The notes: generated by a model not told the origin, from the letters alone. Shown: positions 1-8,636, counted from the stretch's first letter. The stretch: 64,000 bases of DNA from Betaproteobacteria bacterium (GCA_020354125.1 CP070643.1:1212510-1276509); one strand, 5' to 3'. Translations and numbers: made by a program.

Positions 1-1188
1 CGCGTCGTAGTTGGTGAAGCGTTTCAGTTGCTCCTGTGCTTCGACGGTCTTGGAAAAATCGATGAAGTAAGTCAGCGTTGCATCGCCATCCGGCATCTTC
101 ACATCGACGTGCTCGACCCGGGCATGAATGATTCGTCCGTCCCGTGCCGCGAGCCGTCTCACCACCGTGTTGGGTTCACCGCGATGACCACGATCCCGCG
201 CCGGTGGCAGCCCGTCTTTTTCTTCTGCGTCCTGAACCTCAAGGTCCCAGAGAAACGCCTCACGGGCCTGTTGCAGGGATTCGAAACCCATCAGCTCGAG
301 AAACGCCTCGTTGGCATGCAGTATCCTGTCACCGCGACTGAGGACGATGCCCGCTGGCGAGCTCTCGACCAGGATGCGAAAAAATGCCTCCGCTTGTCGT
401 GCACGACGATAGGGACGCAGCAGCGCCAGCACGAACAACCCATAGTACAAGGCGGCGAAAACCGCCAGCCTCAAACCAAGCGCCAGGTGAGCGGCCACGT
501 CTTCAGCCAGCCAGCGTGCGAGTTCATGCATAACGCCCAAGGTGGCCGCCGCCCCCAGCGCGATTAGCACGTCGTCTCGGCCGCGTGAGCGCAAGGTCAC
601 GATGATTTGTCCAATCGCAACGACGTAAAAGCCGCCGTTAATCATCGCTGCAATGCCGGCAACATCCTGGCCGGAGCGCATCAACGCGATCAATGAAGCG
701 GCGCCAACCAGCAACACGGCAACTAACAGCGCAGCCAACCGTGGGCTGAGTTGCCGAGCAGATATCACAAACACCGCCAGCAGCAGCACAGCGGACACAG
801 TACAGTCACGTGCCCACGCCCAGGCGGTCGTCGAACCAACAAAAGTACCCGCTTCCACGAAGTAGCCGGCTAACTGCCCTGCACAGAATACGCCGACGAT
901 CGCAAAAGCCACCGCTAACACAAACCAACGTGGATCACGATCAGCGAACGACAGACCGGCGCACACGGACACAAGGTGGGCTGCGCCAACAACGACCAGC
1001 AATTCAACGAGCACGTGTGTGGCCGAAGCCGGGCTGCTCGCAGCCACACCGACCACTACTGCGGCAAACAGTGAAGCGATGACAACAACAATCAGGCCAA
1101 TACCGAACGCGCTACTTTGCCTCGTATCCGCGTCTGGCCAGGCAGGCGCCGAAGTTGTTGCGAGAGGTTTGCGCTGATTATTCGACAC
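1..1188 (-). CDS. Membrane sensor with PAS domain and start of a GGDEF domain (partial, runs off left edge)
   Basis: The minus strand stays open from position 1 to a GTG at 1186-1188 and gives 396 residues without a stop. Residues about 25-235 form seven or eight hydrophobic segments, like MASE-type membrane sensor modules. A PAS domain follows (about 250-375; the stretch ILVESSPAGIVLSRGDRIL is typical). The last visible residues, QLKRFTNYDA, match the linker leading into the DALTG start of GGDEF domains. The protein is therefore probably a membrane-bound diguanylate cyclase, possibly with EAL, but its catalytic part is outside the window. The GTG start is the first reasonable one; there is no strong ribosome binding site. 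The hydrophobic module and PAS are seen; the enzymatic role is inferred from the linker. Confidence 0.8.
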   Translation of the reverse strand, partial: MSNNQRKPLATTSAPAWPDADTRQSSAFGIGLIVVVIASLFAAVVVGVAASSPASATHVLVELLVVVGAAHLVSVCAGLSFADRDPRWFVLAVAFAIVGVFCAGQLAGYFVEAGTFVGSTTAWAWARDCTVSAVLLLAVFVISARQLSPRLAALLVAVLLVGAASLIALMRSGQDVAGIAAMINGGFYVVAIGQIIVTLRSRGRDDVLIALGAAATLGVMHELARWLAEDVAAHLALGLRLAVFAALYYGLFVLALLRPYRRARQAEAFFRILVESSPAGIVLSRGDRILHANEAFLELMGFESLQQAREAFLWDLEVQDAEEKDGLPPARDRGHRGEPNTVVRRLAARDGRIIHARVEHVDVKMPDGDATLTYFIDFSKTVEAQEQLKRFTNYDA

Positions 1189-1482
1189 GAGAGTTGACGC
1201 CGGTTCTAGTTTTTTCGGCTGCTACTCTGAATTATGCGTGCACAGCGTGACACGTCAACGTTTCACATGTCTCCAAACGGCGACATCGCTCACTACCCAA
1301 GTCTCTCGCCGAGGAATCTGGAACAGATCAAGTCAGAAGTGCCTTGCAAGGCAGCAAGGCAAAGAAATTCGTCAGATCAGGGTTGGATTTCAAGTTTGGC
1401 GTCACGACAGGAGTACCGGCGCATCGTGACCGAAGAGGATTAAGGGCGTGCACCGCCCAGGTTGGATATGTTTGATTGATAA

Positions 1483-1511
1483 CCGGTTGGCTCCGTAGCG
1501 GGGCCAACCGG
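1483..1511 (-). terminator. Hairpin downstream of the SWIB gene
   Basis: A perfect 9-bp stem (CCGGTTGGC at 1483-1491 with GCCAACCGG at 1503-1511) lies 14 bp beyond the stop codon of the SWIB gene. On the minus strand it is followed by only a weak T-rich stretch, so it may be a poor intrinsic terminator or an mRNA-stabilising hairpin. The rest of 1189-1524, between this gene and the truncated sensor gene, shows no convincing coding potential. Confidence 0.5.
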
Positions 1512-1524
1512 CCTCACATTGGTA

Positions 1525-2067
1525 TTACGACAAGTGCTTATTGACCAGCTTGGTCATTTCAAACATCGACACCTGTCTCTTGCCACCAAACACAGGCTTC
1601 AGTTTTTCATCGGCATTGATATTGCGCCGGTTCTTGCTGTCCTGAAGATCATTGCGCTTGATGTAGGCCCAGATCTTCTTGGTTACCTCGGTCCGCGGCA
1701 TGGCGTTGCTGCCGATAACCGCGGCAAGTGCGGCACTGGGCGTCATGGCCTTCATGAAGGCCGCGTTCGGCTTGCGCTTGGCGCGTGACTTCTTCTTGGC
1801 CGTTTTCTTCCTTGCCGGGGCCTTCTTCTTGGCAGCTTTTCTTGCGGTTTTCTTCTTAGCGGCTTTCTTTACGGTTTTCTTCTTGGCCGCTTTCTTCCTT
1901 GCCGGGGCCTTTTTTCTGGCGGTTTTCTTCTTGGCGGCTCTCTTAGCCGACTTCCTTGCTGGGGCCTTCTTCTTCGCCGTTTTCTTCCTTGCCGGGGCCT
2001 TCTTCTTCGCCGTTTTTTTCCTTTTTGCCGAAGCTTTCTTCGCAGTTTTCTTCTTCGCAGCTGCCAT
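1525..2067 (-). CDS. SWIB/MDM2-domain protein with histone H1-like lysine-rich N-terminus
   Basis: The protein has 180 residues. About 100 N-terminal residues consist of degenerate repeats of the type KKTAKKKAPARK, a strongly basic tail resembling histone H1-like DNA-binding proteins. Residues about 105-180 form a SWIB domain (MTPSAALAAVIG, then WAYIKRNDLQD and the terminal FEMTKLVNKHL). Family knowledge suggests a nucleoid-associated DNA-binding protein. The ATG at 2065-2067 is chosen because AGGAGA lies just upstream and the repeat tail begins there; a longer frame to 2169 would add 34 unlikely residues. A promoter candidate is annotated at 2151-2179. The repeat length probably varies between strains, since the DNA is internally repetitive. 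Confidence 0.9.
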   Translation of the reverse strand: MAAAKKKTAKKASAKRKKTAKKKAPARKKTAKKKAPARKSAKRAAKKKTARKKAPARKKAAKKKTVKKAAKKKTARKAAKKKAPARKKTAKKKSRAKRKPNAAFMKAMTPSAALAAVIGSNAMPRTEVTKKIWAYIKRNDLQDSKNRRNINADEKLKPVFGGKRQVSMFEMTKLVNKHLS

Positions 2068-2150
2068 ATCGAAATCTCCTGTTAGTTGCCAATCACACGT
2101 GGGTCGCGAAAAACTCTCTCTCGTCCTGCCGTATCCGGCATGCGGTCCAG

Positions 2151-2179
2151 AGAATGCACAGCGACTCAAACATTGTCAA
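2151..2179 (-). promoter_or_regulatory. Sigma70-like promoter of the SWIB gene
   Basis: On the minus strand a perfect -35 hexamer TTGACA (2174-2179) is followed after 17 bp by CATTCT (2151-2156), a weak -10 with three matches. It lies about 85 bp upstream of the chosen start codon. It is inferred from sequence only. Confidence 0.4.
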
Positions 2180-2322
2180 TACTTTTGTAGAGGGAAAGTG
2201 TTCAACTTTGCGAGGTGAGATTGTTGGACCACCGGAGAACCATGCGTTGAATGCGACCGCTATTCACCGGTCATTTCTCCAGATAGAAGCCCGAGGGAAT
2301 CCGTGCATCGCTTTCAGATAAG

Positions 2323-4416
2323 TCACCCCTCCAGATAGACCACTGCATCAAGCGCCCTGCAGCCCTCGCCGCGTGCTCCCAGGGAAAGGGGATTGATATC
2401 GACATTGATCACCCCGGCAGACGCGTCGGCGAGCAATGCACCCAGTTTCACCGCAGCACTGCCTACCGCTGCCGCGTCGAGCGGCGGTTCGTCGCGCACC
2501 CCCGCGAGCAGCGGTGCGATACGAAGCCGGGCCAGTACGTTGAGGACATCCTCCTCCCGGAACGGCCAGATCAACACTCGCGCGTCGGGCATCGCCTCGA
2601 CAAACTTGCCACCGTCTCCAACGATCACGACAGGCCCGAAAATCGGGTCAAGCTTGCCGCCAAGCATCAACTCGCGGCGCCCTCGTGACATCCGCGCGAC
2701 AATCACACCGTCATTTGCCAAGCCTTGTCTATCGAGCGTCTCACCGACGTCGCGAAAAAGCTGGAGCGCAGCATCGACATCTTGAATCCCCAGCCGAACG
2801 AGTCCCAGTTCCGACTTGTGGACTACGTCACGCGAACAGGCCTTGATCACTAATGGCTGTCCCAGAGCATCGAACGCCGCTGCCACATCGTGCTCTGTTC
2901 GGCACAAACGGTGCTCCACGACCGGGAAACCGTATCGCCGCAACAAATCCAATGCATCGGATTCGTTGAGCATGACTCCCTCGCCGTAATTGCGCGGCTC
3001 AGGAATGGCCCCCGCGCCGCCGGACTCGCACATCAACTTAGTGTGCGAAAGATACTGTGCCAATGTCTCGACTGCCTCGGATTCGGTGGGAAACACGGTC
3101 AGTCCCTTGTCACGGAAGGCGTCCGCAATAGTCGCTTGAGGTGCAGACACGACGAGTGGCAATCCCGTCTCGTTGGCAAAATTGGCCGTATCACGCGCGA
3201 AAGCCTCGACGTCGTACCCCTCACCCGCAACCGGAATGCTAATGACGACCGCATCTGCGCCAGGATCAGCGGCAACAATCGGCAAGATGTCGGAGAACAG
3301 CCCACTGTTGGTGAGCAATGCCGCGGTGAGATCGATCGGATTCGTTGCCGTCGCAAAACTCGGCAGCACTTCCTCGAGTTTGCCGCGTGTATCCCCGGAT
3401 AGTTTTGCCATAGACAGTCCGGCCTGCGTCGCAGTATCGGCCGCCATTACGCACGCAGCCCCGGAATTGCTGATCGCAACGAGTCTGCCGCCGCGCGGCT
3501 TCCAGCCCTTCAGATACAGTTCTGCAGACGCCACGAGTTCGGCCATATTGCGCGCGCGCCAGATGCCTTGCTGCTCGAGAAACGCCTCGACAACCCGGTC
3601 TTCGTTGGCGAGTGCGCCAGTATGCGAGCGCGCTGCTTCCTGACCTGCTGCCGTGCGGCCCGACTTCAGCGCGATCACCGGCAGATCGCGGTCTCTAGCG
3701 ACACCTGCCAGTGTCGCGAGAGCACGCGCATCCGATATGCTCTCGACATAGAGCAGCAGCAACTTGACGTCAGAATCTTCTGCAACCACTGAAGCAAGCT
3801 CACCGACCGTCGCGTCGCACTCGTTGCCAGTCGCGTGCGAATGCCGCACGCCGATCCCTCTAGAGCGCAAGAGCGCATACGGCACCACGCTCATTGCGCC
3901 CGACTGACTGACGATTGCCACCGGTCCGTCCTCCGCTGGCATTTCGATGTACATGGTTGAGAAGGAAAGAACGGCACCGGTGCCAAAGTTAGCCAGCCCC
4001 TGCGAATTGGGGCCCACGACGCGCATCCCGGTGCTGCGCGCAACAACACGCATGCGCGCTTCCTTGGCTTTGCCTTCCGTCGCGTCGACTTCTCCGAATC
4101 CGGAGGACATCACAACGGCGACTTTGACACCCATGGCAGCGCACTTCTCGACCGCATCGACTGCGCCGTCTCCGGGAACGGCAATGATCACGACCTCCGG
4201 TGCGTCGGGCAAGGAGAGGAGATCAGGGTACGCTTGGTGCCTCTGCACCTGGCTGCGGTTCGGATTGATCGGATAGATCTTTCCCTGGTAGCCGTAGCGA
4301 CCAAGGTAGAGCAGGGGGCGTCCGCCTATTTTGTTGGGATTATCAGACGCGCCGACGATGGCAACTGATTTCGGATCCAGTGCTGCGCGCAGCGTTTCTC
4401 GTGGACTGGAACTCAC
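2323..4416 (-). CDS. Acyl-CoA synthetase, ADP/NDP-forming (fused alpha and beta)
   Basis: The 697-residue protein has the full order of the fused acetyl-CoA synthetase (ADP-forming)/Pat-like family. It has an N-terminal CoA-binding Rossmann domain (SVAIVGASDNPNKIGGRPL), succinyl-CoA ligase-like domains with GDG and IVSQSGAMS motifs, the phospho-histidine loop SHTGALA near residue 264, and a C-terminal ATP-grasp domain from about 470. It interconverts an acid, CoA and ATP with acyl-CoA, ADP and phosphate; the substrate cannot be read from sequence. The start is GTG at 4414-4416, preceded by GGGAGA, and overlaps the TGA of the short upstream ORF. It is the last gene of a leftward run including the thiolase and DUF35 genes. 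The first 31 codons and upstream DNA are duplicated further upstream. Confidence 0.92.
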   Translation of the reverse strand: MSSSPRETLRAALDPKSVAIVGASDNPNKIGGRPLLYLGRYGYQGKIYPINPNRSQVQRHQAYPDLLSLPDAPEVVIIAVPGDGAVDAVEKCAAMGVKVAVVMSSGFGEVDATEGKAKEARMRVVARSTGMRVVGPNSQGLANFGTGAVLSFSTMYIEMPAEDGPVAIVSQSGAMSVVPYALLRSRGIGVRHSHATGNECDATVGELASVVAEDSDVKLLLLYVESISDARALATLAGVARDRDLPVIALKSGRTAAGQEAARSHTGALANEDRVVEAFLEQQGIWRARNMAELVASAELYLKGWKPRGGRLVAISNSGAACVMAADTATQAGLSMAKLSGDTRGKLEEVLPSFATATNPIDLTAALLTNSGLFSDILPIVAADPGADAVVISIPVAGEGYDVEAFARDTANFANETGLPLVVSAPQATIADAFRDKGLTVFPTESEAVETLAQYLSHTKLMCESGGAGAIPEPRNYGEGVMLNESDALDLLRRYGFPVVEHRLCRTEHDVAAAFDALGQPLVIKACSRDVVHKSELGLVRLGIQDVDAALQLFRDVGETLDRQGLANDGVIVARMSRGRRELMLGGKLDPIFGPVVIVGDGGKFVEAMPDARVLIWPFREEDVLNVLARLRIAPLLAGVRDEPPLDAAAVGSAAVKLGALLADASAGVINVDINPLSLGARGEGCRALDAVVYLEG

Positions 4417-4616
4417 ACTTCTCTCCCTAGCACATGATGCCGACCATCTTGCCTCTGGTCCGGCGGCCGCTGTCGCGCTCCCCGCAAACGGCCGGCTTCG
4501 CCGGTAACGTGTCCGCGCGACCCGCCTATTTTGTTCGGATTGTCTGACGCGCCGACGATGGCAACTGATTTCGGATCCAGTGCTGCGCGCAGCGTTTCTC
4601 GTGGACTGGAACTCAC
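4413..4616 (-). pseudogene. Duplicated N-terminal fragment of the acyl-CoA synthetase, frame still open
   Basis: This 67-codon ORF begins with the same residues as the intact synthetase (MSSSPRETLRAALDPKSVAI through NKIGG) and keeps the ribosome binding site. It then runs into unrelated sequence containing TGEAGR and ends with a TGA that overlaps the GTG start of the intact gene. It is a tandem-duplication product and cannot be a full enzyme, because only the start of the CoA-binding domain is present. It could act as a translated leader coupled to the real gene; whether it is translated is unknown. Confidence 0.6.
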
Positions 4617-4840
4617 ACTTCTCCCCCTAGCACATGATGCCGACCATCTTGCCTCTGGTCCGGCGGCCGCTGTCGCGGGCCCCGCCAGTTGTGAACATGC
4701 ACTCCTCGCCTATATGAAGACAATGGTCTTCGGATCCGGCTCCGTCGTGCGGAGCCTTTTGCGCTTGCTCCCGCAGACGAGCCTTCGGCTAACGTGTCGC
4801 AAGCGCCCCGCGCCCGGCCGGCTTCGCCGGTAACGAGATC
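4489..4840. repeat. Three copies of a short hairpin element in the duplicated leader
   Basis: Near-identical elements occur at about 4489-4515, 4783-4803 and 4812-4840. Two have the stem CCGGC/GCCGG around TTC followed by TAACG. The middle one has AGCC/GGCT around TTC followed by TAACGTGTC. They sit at the junctions of the duplicated gene-start copies and resemble REP-type intergenic hairpins. The arm change with preserved pairing suggests structure is conserved. Confidence 0.55.
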
Positions 4841-4963
4841 ACGCGCCAACGATTTCGGGTTGAGCGGGGCACGCATTGTTTCTCGTCGATCGGAACTCAC
4901 TTCTTCGGTCCCTTCAGCTCTATCAAACTCACCGTAACGCGAACGTCGTGAGAATCGAGTCAA
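4613..4963 (-). pseudogene. Older, diverged duplicate of the synthetase start (116-codon open frame)
   Basis: The frame opens with a TTG overlapping the DUF35 stop codon (TTGA). It contains a recognisable but decayed copy of the synthetase N-terminus (RRETMRAPLNPKSLA) and the TGEAGR segment, then ends at the start of the next duplicate. Composition is low-complexity and Arg/Gly/Ser-rich, unlike a folded protein. I regard it as a decayed duplication that happens to be open. Its stop/start overlap means ribosomes could pass along the whole chain. Confidence 0.5.
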
Positions 4964-5343
4964 CCTGGCTCGTCGGTCTTTTCAAAGTAGGGTATCAGGC
5001 GTGATCCGAACTCAACGAAACGGGCCTGAACACGGTCGCCAATCGTGAGTGTTGATTCCCCATGCGCCATTAAGCGAAAACCCTCATCGGCATCAATTAT
5101 GACAATCAGATAGGGCACATGCGTGCGCAGCTCTTGCGAAGGTGCCCGATGCACCATGCTCGCTGCGTAGACCTGCCCCCTACCCGACGCTTCGAGACAC
5201 TCCGGCTCGCTGACGCCGCAGCCAGGGCAGAAGCTGCGCCAGAAGTACCAGCTATGTCCGCACTGCTCGCAACGTTGATAGATGATGGCATGCTCTCCGT
5301 CGATCCAGCCACGTGTTTTCTTTGGTTCATTCATTGTCTGCAC
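4960..5343 (-). CDS. DUF35 zinc-ribbon/OB-fold protein, partner of the thiolase-like protein
   Basis: The protein has 127 residues. It starts with a rubredoxin-like zinc ribbon, CEQCGHSWYFWRSFCPGCG (CxxC-x11-CxxC), followed by an OB-fold with the family-typical GRGQVYAASMVHRAP and YLIVIIDADEG segments. DUF35 proteins form complexes with thiolase-like or SCP-x/Ltp proteins and take part in acyl-CoA binding. The gene follows the thiolase gene by 14 bp. The start is GTG at 5341-5343 or ATG at 5332-5334; neither has a strong Shine-Dalgarno. The family assignment is firm, the substrate unknown. Confidence 0.9.
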   Translation of the reverse strand: MQTMNEPKKTRGWIDGEHAIIYQRCEQCGHSWYFWRSFCPGCGVSEPECLEASGRGQVYAASMVHRAPSQELRTHVPYLIVIIDADEGFRLMAHGESTLTIGDRVQARFVEFGSRLIPYFEKTDEPG

Positions 5344-5357
5344 CCACGCTGTCGGTA

Positions 5358-6491
5358 CTAGGCGGCTTCGAGCACCAACGAGACATGCGAAGAGAGTACT
5401 CCGCCGTCACCATGCATGAGCGCCAGCCTCGGCGATCCAGCCTGACGATCATCTGCCCGCCCGGTCAGTTGTAGCTGCGTTTCCACCAGATGCGCCATCG
5501 CCCCACCTACGCCGCAGTGGCCATAGGAAAGTAGACCACCGTGTGTGTTTAGCGCGAGTCTTCCATCGTGAGAGAAATGACCTTCGGCAGCCAGTTTTCC
5601 TGCACCTCCGCGTGGCGCCAGTCCGATTTCCTCGAGCAGGATCGCCAGCGTGATTGTGAAGCTGTCATAGATTGCAGCGTATTCGATGTCGGCGAGCGTT
5701 ACCTTCGCCGCAGCCAGCGCGTCCGCACTCGAGGCGCCCGCCCCGAAATGGCTCAAGCTCGGCGCTGCCAACACGTGCTGAAACGTGTGGGCCTGCGCCG
5801 CACCGCGGATCTTCACCTTGTGTGGATTGGTAAGGTCACGCGAAATGATGAAGGCAGCTGCTCCATCGGACACCGGACAGCAATCAAGCAGTTTCAACGG
5901 CGAGGCGATTGGTTTTGACGCCAGCACCGCATCGACATCGATCGGCGACCGAAACTGGGCGCCGGGATGCATCAACGCGTGTGCTCGCATCAACACGGCA
6001 AGTTGCGCAAGGTCGCGTTCCCTCACGCCGTATTCGTACATGTAGCGCGACGCAACCAGCCCATAGTAGGCGGGGATGATCGCCCCGAGTGGCACCTCGT
6101 AGTCGATATGACCGACTTGGGCGAGGGTCTGTATCGCACTATCACGGCCCTGCCCGGTGAGGCGGTTCTCCCCCGCCACCACCAGAATGTGACGCGCAGC
6201 GCCCGACTCAACGACGAGATGCGCTGCCATGGCCATCGCAAAACCGGTTGCCCCACCAACCAGCATTGCATGCGCATAACGGGGGCGGATACCAAAGTGC
6301 TCGGCGAACAAAGTCGACAGCATCAAATGCGGCATGGATGTGGAATAACCGCAAATCAAGCCGTCTACGTCGCCGCGTTCAAGGCCGGCGTCATCCAGTG
6401 CCGCTCGAGCGGCCTCACTCATGAGGTCGAGCGTTGAGCTGTGCGGCAGTTTGCCGAACGGAGTCAGTCCGACGCCTGTGACCCAACTCAC
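5358..6491 (-). CDS. Thiolase-like (SCP-x/Ltp2-type) protein lacking the nucleophilic cysteine
   Basis: The 377-residue protein has a thiolase fold: N-terminal VTGVGLTPFG, the CCPVSDGAAAFII segment, and GGLLSYGHCGVGGAM near residue 325 with the conserved His. At the place where thiolases have the acyl-accepting Cys, near residue 77, it reads MLVGGATGF with no Cys. Ltp2-type aldolases, which work with a DUF35 partner and cleave beta-hydroxyacyl-CoA, show the same loss. An aldolase role is therefore a reasonable inference, strengthened by the adjacent DUF35 gene. The start is GTG at 6489-6491. It lies in one leftward run with IclR upstream and the acyl-CoA synthetase downstream. Confidence 0.88.
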   Translation of the reverse strand: MSWVTGVGLTPFGKLPHSSTLDLMSEAARAALDDAGLERGDVDGLICGYSTSMPHLMLSTLFAEHFGIRPRYAHAMLVGGATGFAMAMAAHLVVESGAARHILVVAGENRLTGQGRDSAIQTLAQVGHIDYEVPLGAIIPAYYGLVASRYMYEYGVRERDLAQLAVLMRAHALMHPGAQFRSPIDVDAVLASKPIASPLKLLDCCPVSDGAAAFIISRDLTNPHKVKIRGAAQAHTFQHVLAAPSLSHFGAGASSADALAAAKVTLADIEYAAIYDSFTITLAILLEEIGLAPRGGAGKLAAEGHFSHDGRLALNTHGGLLSYGHCGVGGAMAHLVETQLQLTGRADDRQAGSPRLALMHGDGGVLSSHVSLVLEAA

Positions 6492-6540
6492 GTTAACAAC
6501 TCGTCCTGGCGGCGGTCTCGTTCAGCGGCAACGTAGCGTG

Positions 6541-7323
6541 CTAGTGGCCATCGGCGAGGCCAGCGCCCGGAACACGCGGATCAGCGATCTGCCTTGCTTC
6601 GCGTTGCAAAGCCGAAACCAGCTCCTGTTCACGCGCCACCAGTCGATCGCTCAACGCAGCAATCGAAAGCGCGGCGAACGGACGTCCATCGAGCCCGATA
6701 ATCGGCACCCCAATGGCCCCCATCCGCTCGACGACCCGGTTCACCAAAATAGTGTAGCCCTGCGCTCGTGCCGCTGAGACATCGTCCCAGATTGATTCGA
6801 TGGAAAAACCCGGATATGCAGGCAGTTTTGGCGTGGCTTCATCGAGCAATGCCTGCAATTCATCATCCGGCAGCCAGGCAAACACTGCCAGTGCACCCGC
6901 CCCGACACCAACCGGTCGGCGCGAACCCACATCGAGATATGACGCACGAATAGGAAAAGCTCCGGTTTCCCGGTCTATGCAAACCGACTCGCAACCCTGC
7001 CTGACCGAGAGCAATACCGTGTCTTCGGACAACGCTGCCAATCGCACCAAAGATGCACGGGCGCGGGCACGCAAATCGTCACGAGTGCGCGCGGCACTCG
7101 CCAGCACCAGCGACTGGTCACCAAGGCGATAAGTCTTGTTACGTTCGTCGCGCTCGACATAGCCTTCGCGCGCCAGGACTTCGAGGATGCGCAGCGTTGT
7201 GACCTTATTCAGCGTGGCTTTAACCGAGATTTCAGTCAAGCGAGCGCGACCCGTGTCGGCCAGCACACCGAGAATCCGGCACGCCTTCTGGACCGACGAA
7301 AGCGATGATTCCCGGCCCGGCAT
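6541..7323 (-). CDS. IclR-family transcriptional regulator
   Basis: The protein has 260 residues. The N-terminal winged helix-turn-helix is at about 8-70 (SVQKACRILGVLADTGRARLTEI and the following recognition helix). The C-terminal effector domain is at about 85-250 and includes AVFAWLPDDELQALL and the RMGAIGVPIIGLDGRPFAALSIAAL core. IclR proteins bind DNA as tetramers and respond to small carboxylates or aromatics. The gene lies between the cyclase and thiolase genes and probably controls this locus and the divergent atuA genes; a candidate operator is annotated at 8862-8887. The ligand is unknown. Confidence 0.92.
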   Translation of the reverse strand: MPGRESSLSSVQKACRILGVLADTGRARLTEISVKATLNKVTTLRILEVLAREGYVERDERNKTYRLGDQSLVLASAARTRDDLRARARASLVRLAALSEDTVLLSVRQGCESVCIDRETGAFPIRASYLDVGSRRPVGVGAGALAVFAWLPDDELQALLDEATPKLPAYPGFSIESIWDDVSAARAQGYTILVNRVVERMGAIGVPIIGLDGRPFAALSIAALSDRLVAREQELVSALQREARQIADPRVPGAGLADGH

Positions 7324-7426
7324 CTAGCCACCTCCCATGGGGAAGAAGTACTGCGTGACCCGGCCTGCGTTCCAGCGTAAATACATCGAACAACGTCTAG
7401 AGGTAGGCGTCAACATTTTGTTCACC

Positions 7427-8482
7427 TCAAACTGTCGCGACCGGCGTTGCTGGTGATCCTACTGCTCCGGGCAGGCGCAACGGCGGCGCGGTGAGCAGAA
7501 AACGACTGCGCCGATGCTCACGTAACCAGCCTGCCAGTTCGCTCAGGTACCACAATTCGCCGAGATTCACGCCGAGCTTGAAAAGACAGTGCTCGTGTAA
7601 CGGTAGCGTCGCGCAAGGGCCTTCTGATCGCTCCGGCGGCAGTGCCTCAACAGCATAGTTATCCGCAACCAGCGCCGCCAGTCCAACATCGGTGATCCAT
7701 TTGAGCAACATCGCGTCACGTCCATCAAGCGCCGCACACGCTGCGTCCAGGGCCTGCGCGTCTGGCCGTCGCTTCATATCGAGAAGCAATTGCGCAAACC
7801 CGGTGTGCAGGCAAACGATATCGCCCTCTTCGACTATCACCTCGTCTTTATCCATCACCCGCATGAGCTGGTCATAGCCCACCAGTTCTCTGGCCCGTCC
7901 GAAATGCGCGTGAAGGTCGATAAGCACACCGCGACCCTGCACGCACTTAACCGCCATGTTCTCCACGCCCAGAGCGTGCACAGCAGTAGTCGTCTTCGCC
8001 GGCACGCTGCCGATCGCTCCGGCATCGTCAGGGTTGCTCGGTCCGATGATCTCCTTGCCGCTGCGATAACCGTTGTAGAACACCGGTTCGGGCGTGCCAT
8101 CATCGTCGGCATCAAAAAGTTGGCCTACGTGAGCCAGTGAATCCCACTGTGTCGAGTACTGCAGATGCAGTATGACGGCGTCATCGTTGACGACATCCGT
8201 CGCGTTCTGATCGTCACGCGCGACCACGTAGTTCATATTGGGCTTGCCGTTGCGTAGCGTCGGGCGCAGCACTGGCGGGAAGCGGCGAGGGTTCAGGACA
8301 TTTCCGCCAGGGTAATCGAGCGGCAGACTGAGGCAGAAAGCGATGCCTTCGCGCACCTCTGCCACGCCTTGTCTGACTTTACCGGACGTGAGCAGGTTGA
8401 GCCGTCCAAGCTGATCGTCGCCACCGAAATCGCCCCAGGTAGAACCTTCTGGACGCTTTCTCCAGCGCGAAGATGTCTCCAT
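7427..8482 (-). CDS. Cyclase-family (kynurenine formamidase-like) metal hydrolase
   Basis: The protein has 351 residues of the cyclase superfamily (PF04199), the longer bacterial subgroup. Visible markers are STQWDSLAHVG around residue 112-121 (metal-binding His/Asp region), VLIDLHAHFG near 188, and VADNYAVEALPP near 265-276. Members hydrolyse cyclic or formyl amides and related carboxylate derivatives using a divalent metal. The position next to IclR and the acyl-CoA genes suggests ring opening or hydrolysis of a substrate feeding this pathway; that is inference. The ATG at 8480-8482 is the first start after the divergent intergenic region. Confidence 0.85.
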   Translation of the reverse strand: METSSRWRKRPEGSTWGDFGGDDQLGRLNLLTSGKVRQGVAEVREGIAFCLSLPLDYPGGNVLNPRRFPPVLRPTLRNGKPNMNYVVARDDQNATDVVNDDAVILHLQYSTQWDSLAHVGQLFDADDDGTPEPVFYNGYRSGKEIIGPSNPDDAGAIGSVPAKTTTAVHALGVENMAVKCVQGRGVLIDLHAHFGRARELVGYDQLMRVMDKDEVIVEEGDIVCLHTGFAQLLLDMKRRPDAQALDAACAALDGRDAMLLKWITDVGLAALVADNYAVEALPPERSEGPCATLPLHEHCLFKLGVNLGELWYLSELAGWLREHRRSRFLLTAPPLRLPGAVGSPATPVATV

Positions 8483-8636
8483 CGACGACCCCCCGTTTCT
8501 TGTTCTGGCGCTTCTTTCTTATTAGCGCAATGTTGCCTGAGCTGCGCGACTTTCTAGAACCAAGGCCACAGGTAGTGGCGGGTACGGCTTTTTCTAGCGA
8601 ATCGGTCGCTGACAAGTTCCGGGCGACAGGAAAACG

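Larger units (their letters stand above)
4321..4905 (-). repeat. Tandem duplication of the 5' end of the acyl-CoA synthetase gene (two close copies, one decayed)
   Basis: The segment about 4321-4483 recurs at about 4521-4683, offset by exactly 200 bp, with only a few mismatches. It holds the first 31-32 codons, the GTG start, the ribosome binding site and about 60 bp of upstream sequence. A third, diverged copy of the start region lies at about 4846-4905. The copies are joined by short GC-rich hairpin elements. Confidence 0.85.

Noticed and set aside
1234..1443. 69-codon plus-strand ORF between the sensor and SWIB genes
   Set aside because: No ribosome binding site, no domain, and a second overlapping frame is equally open.
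1679..2218. Plus-strand ORF rich in Phe, Leu and Ala opposite the SWIB gene
   Set aside because: It is the antisense image of the Lys/Ala repeat codons. There is no ribosome binding site and the minus-strand protein is clearly recognisable.
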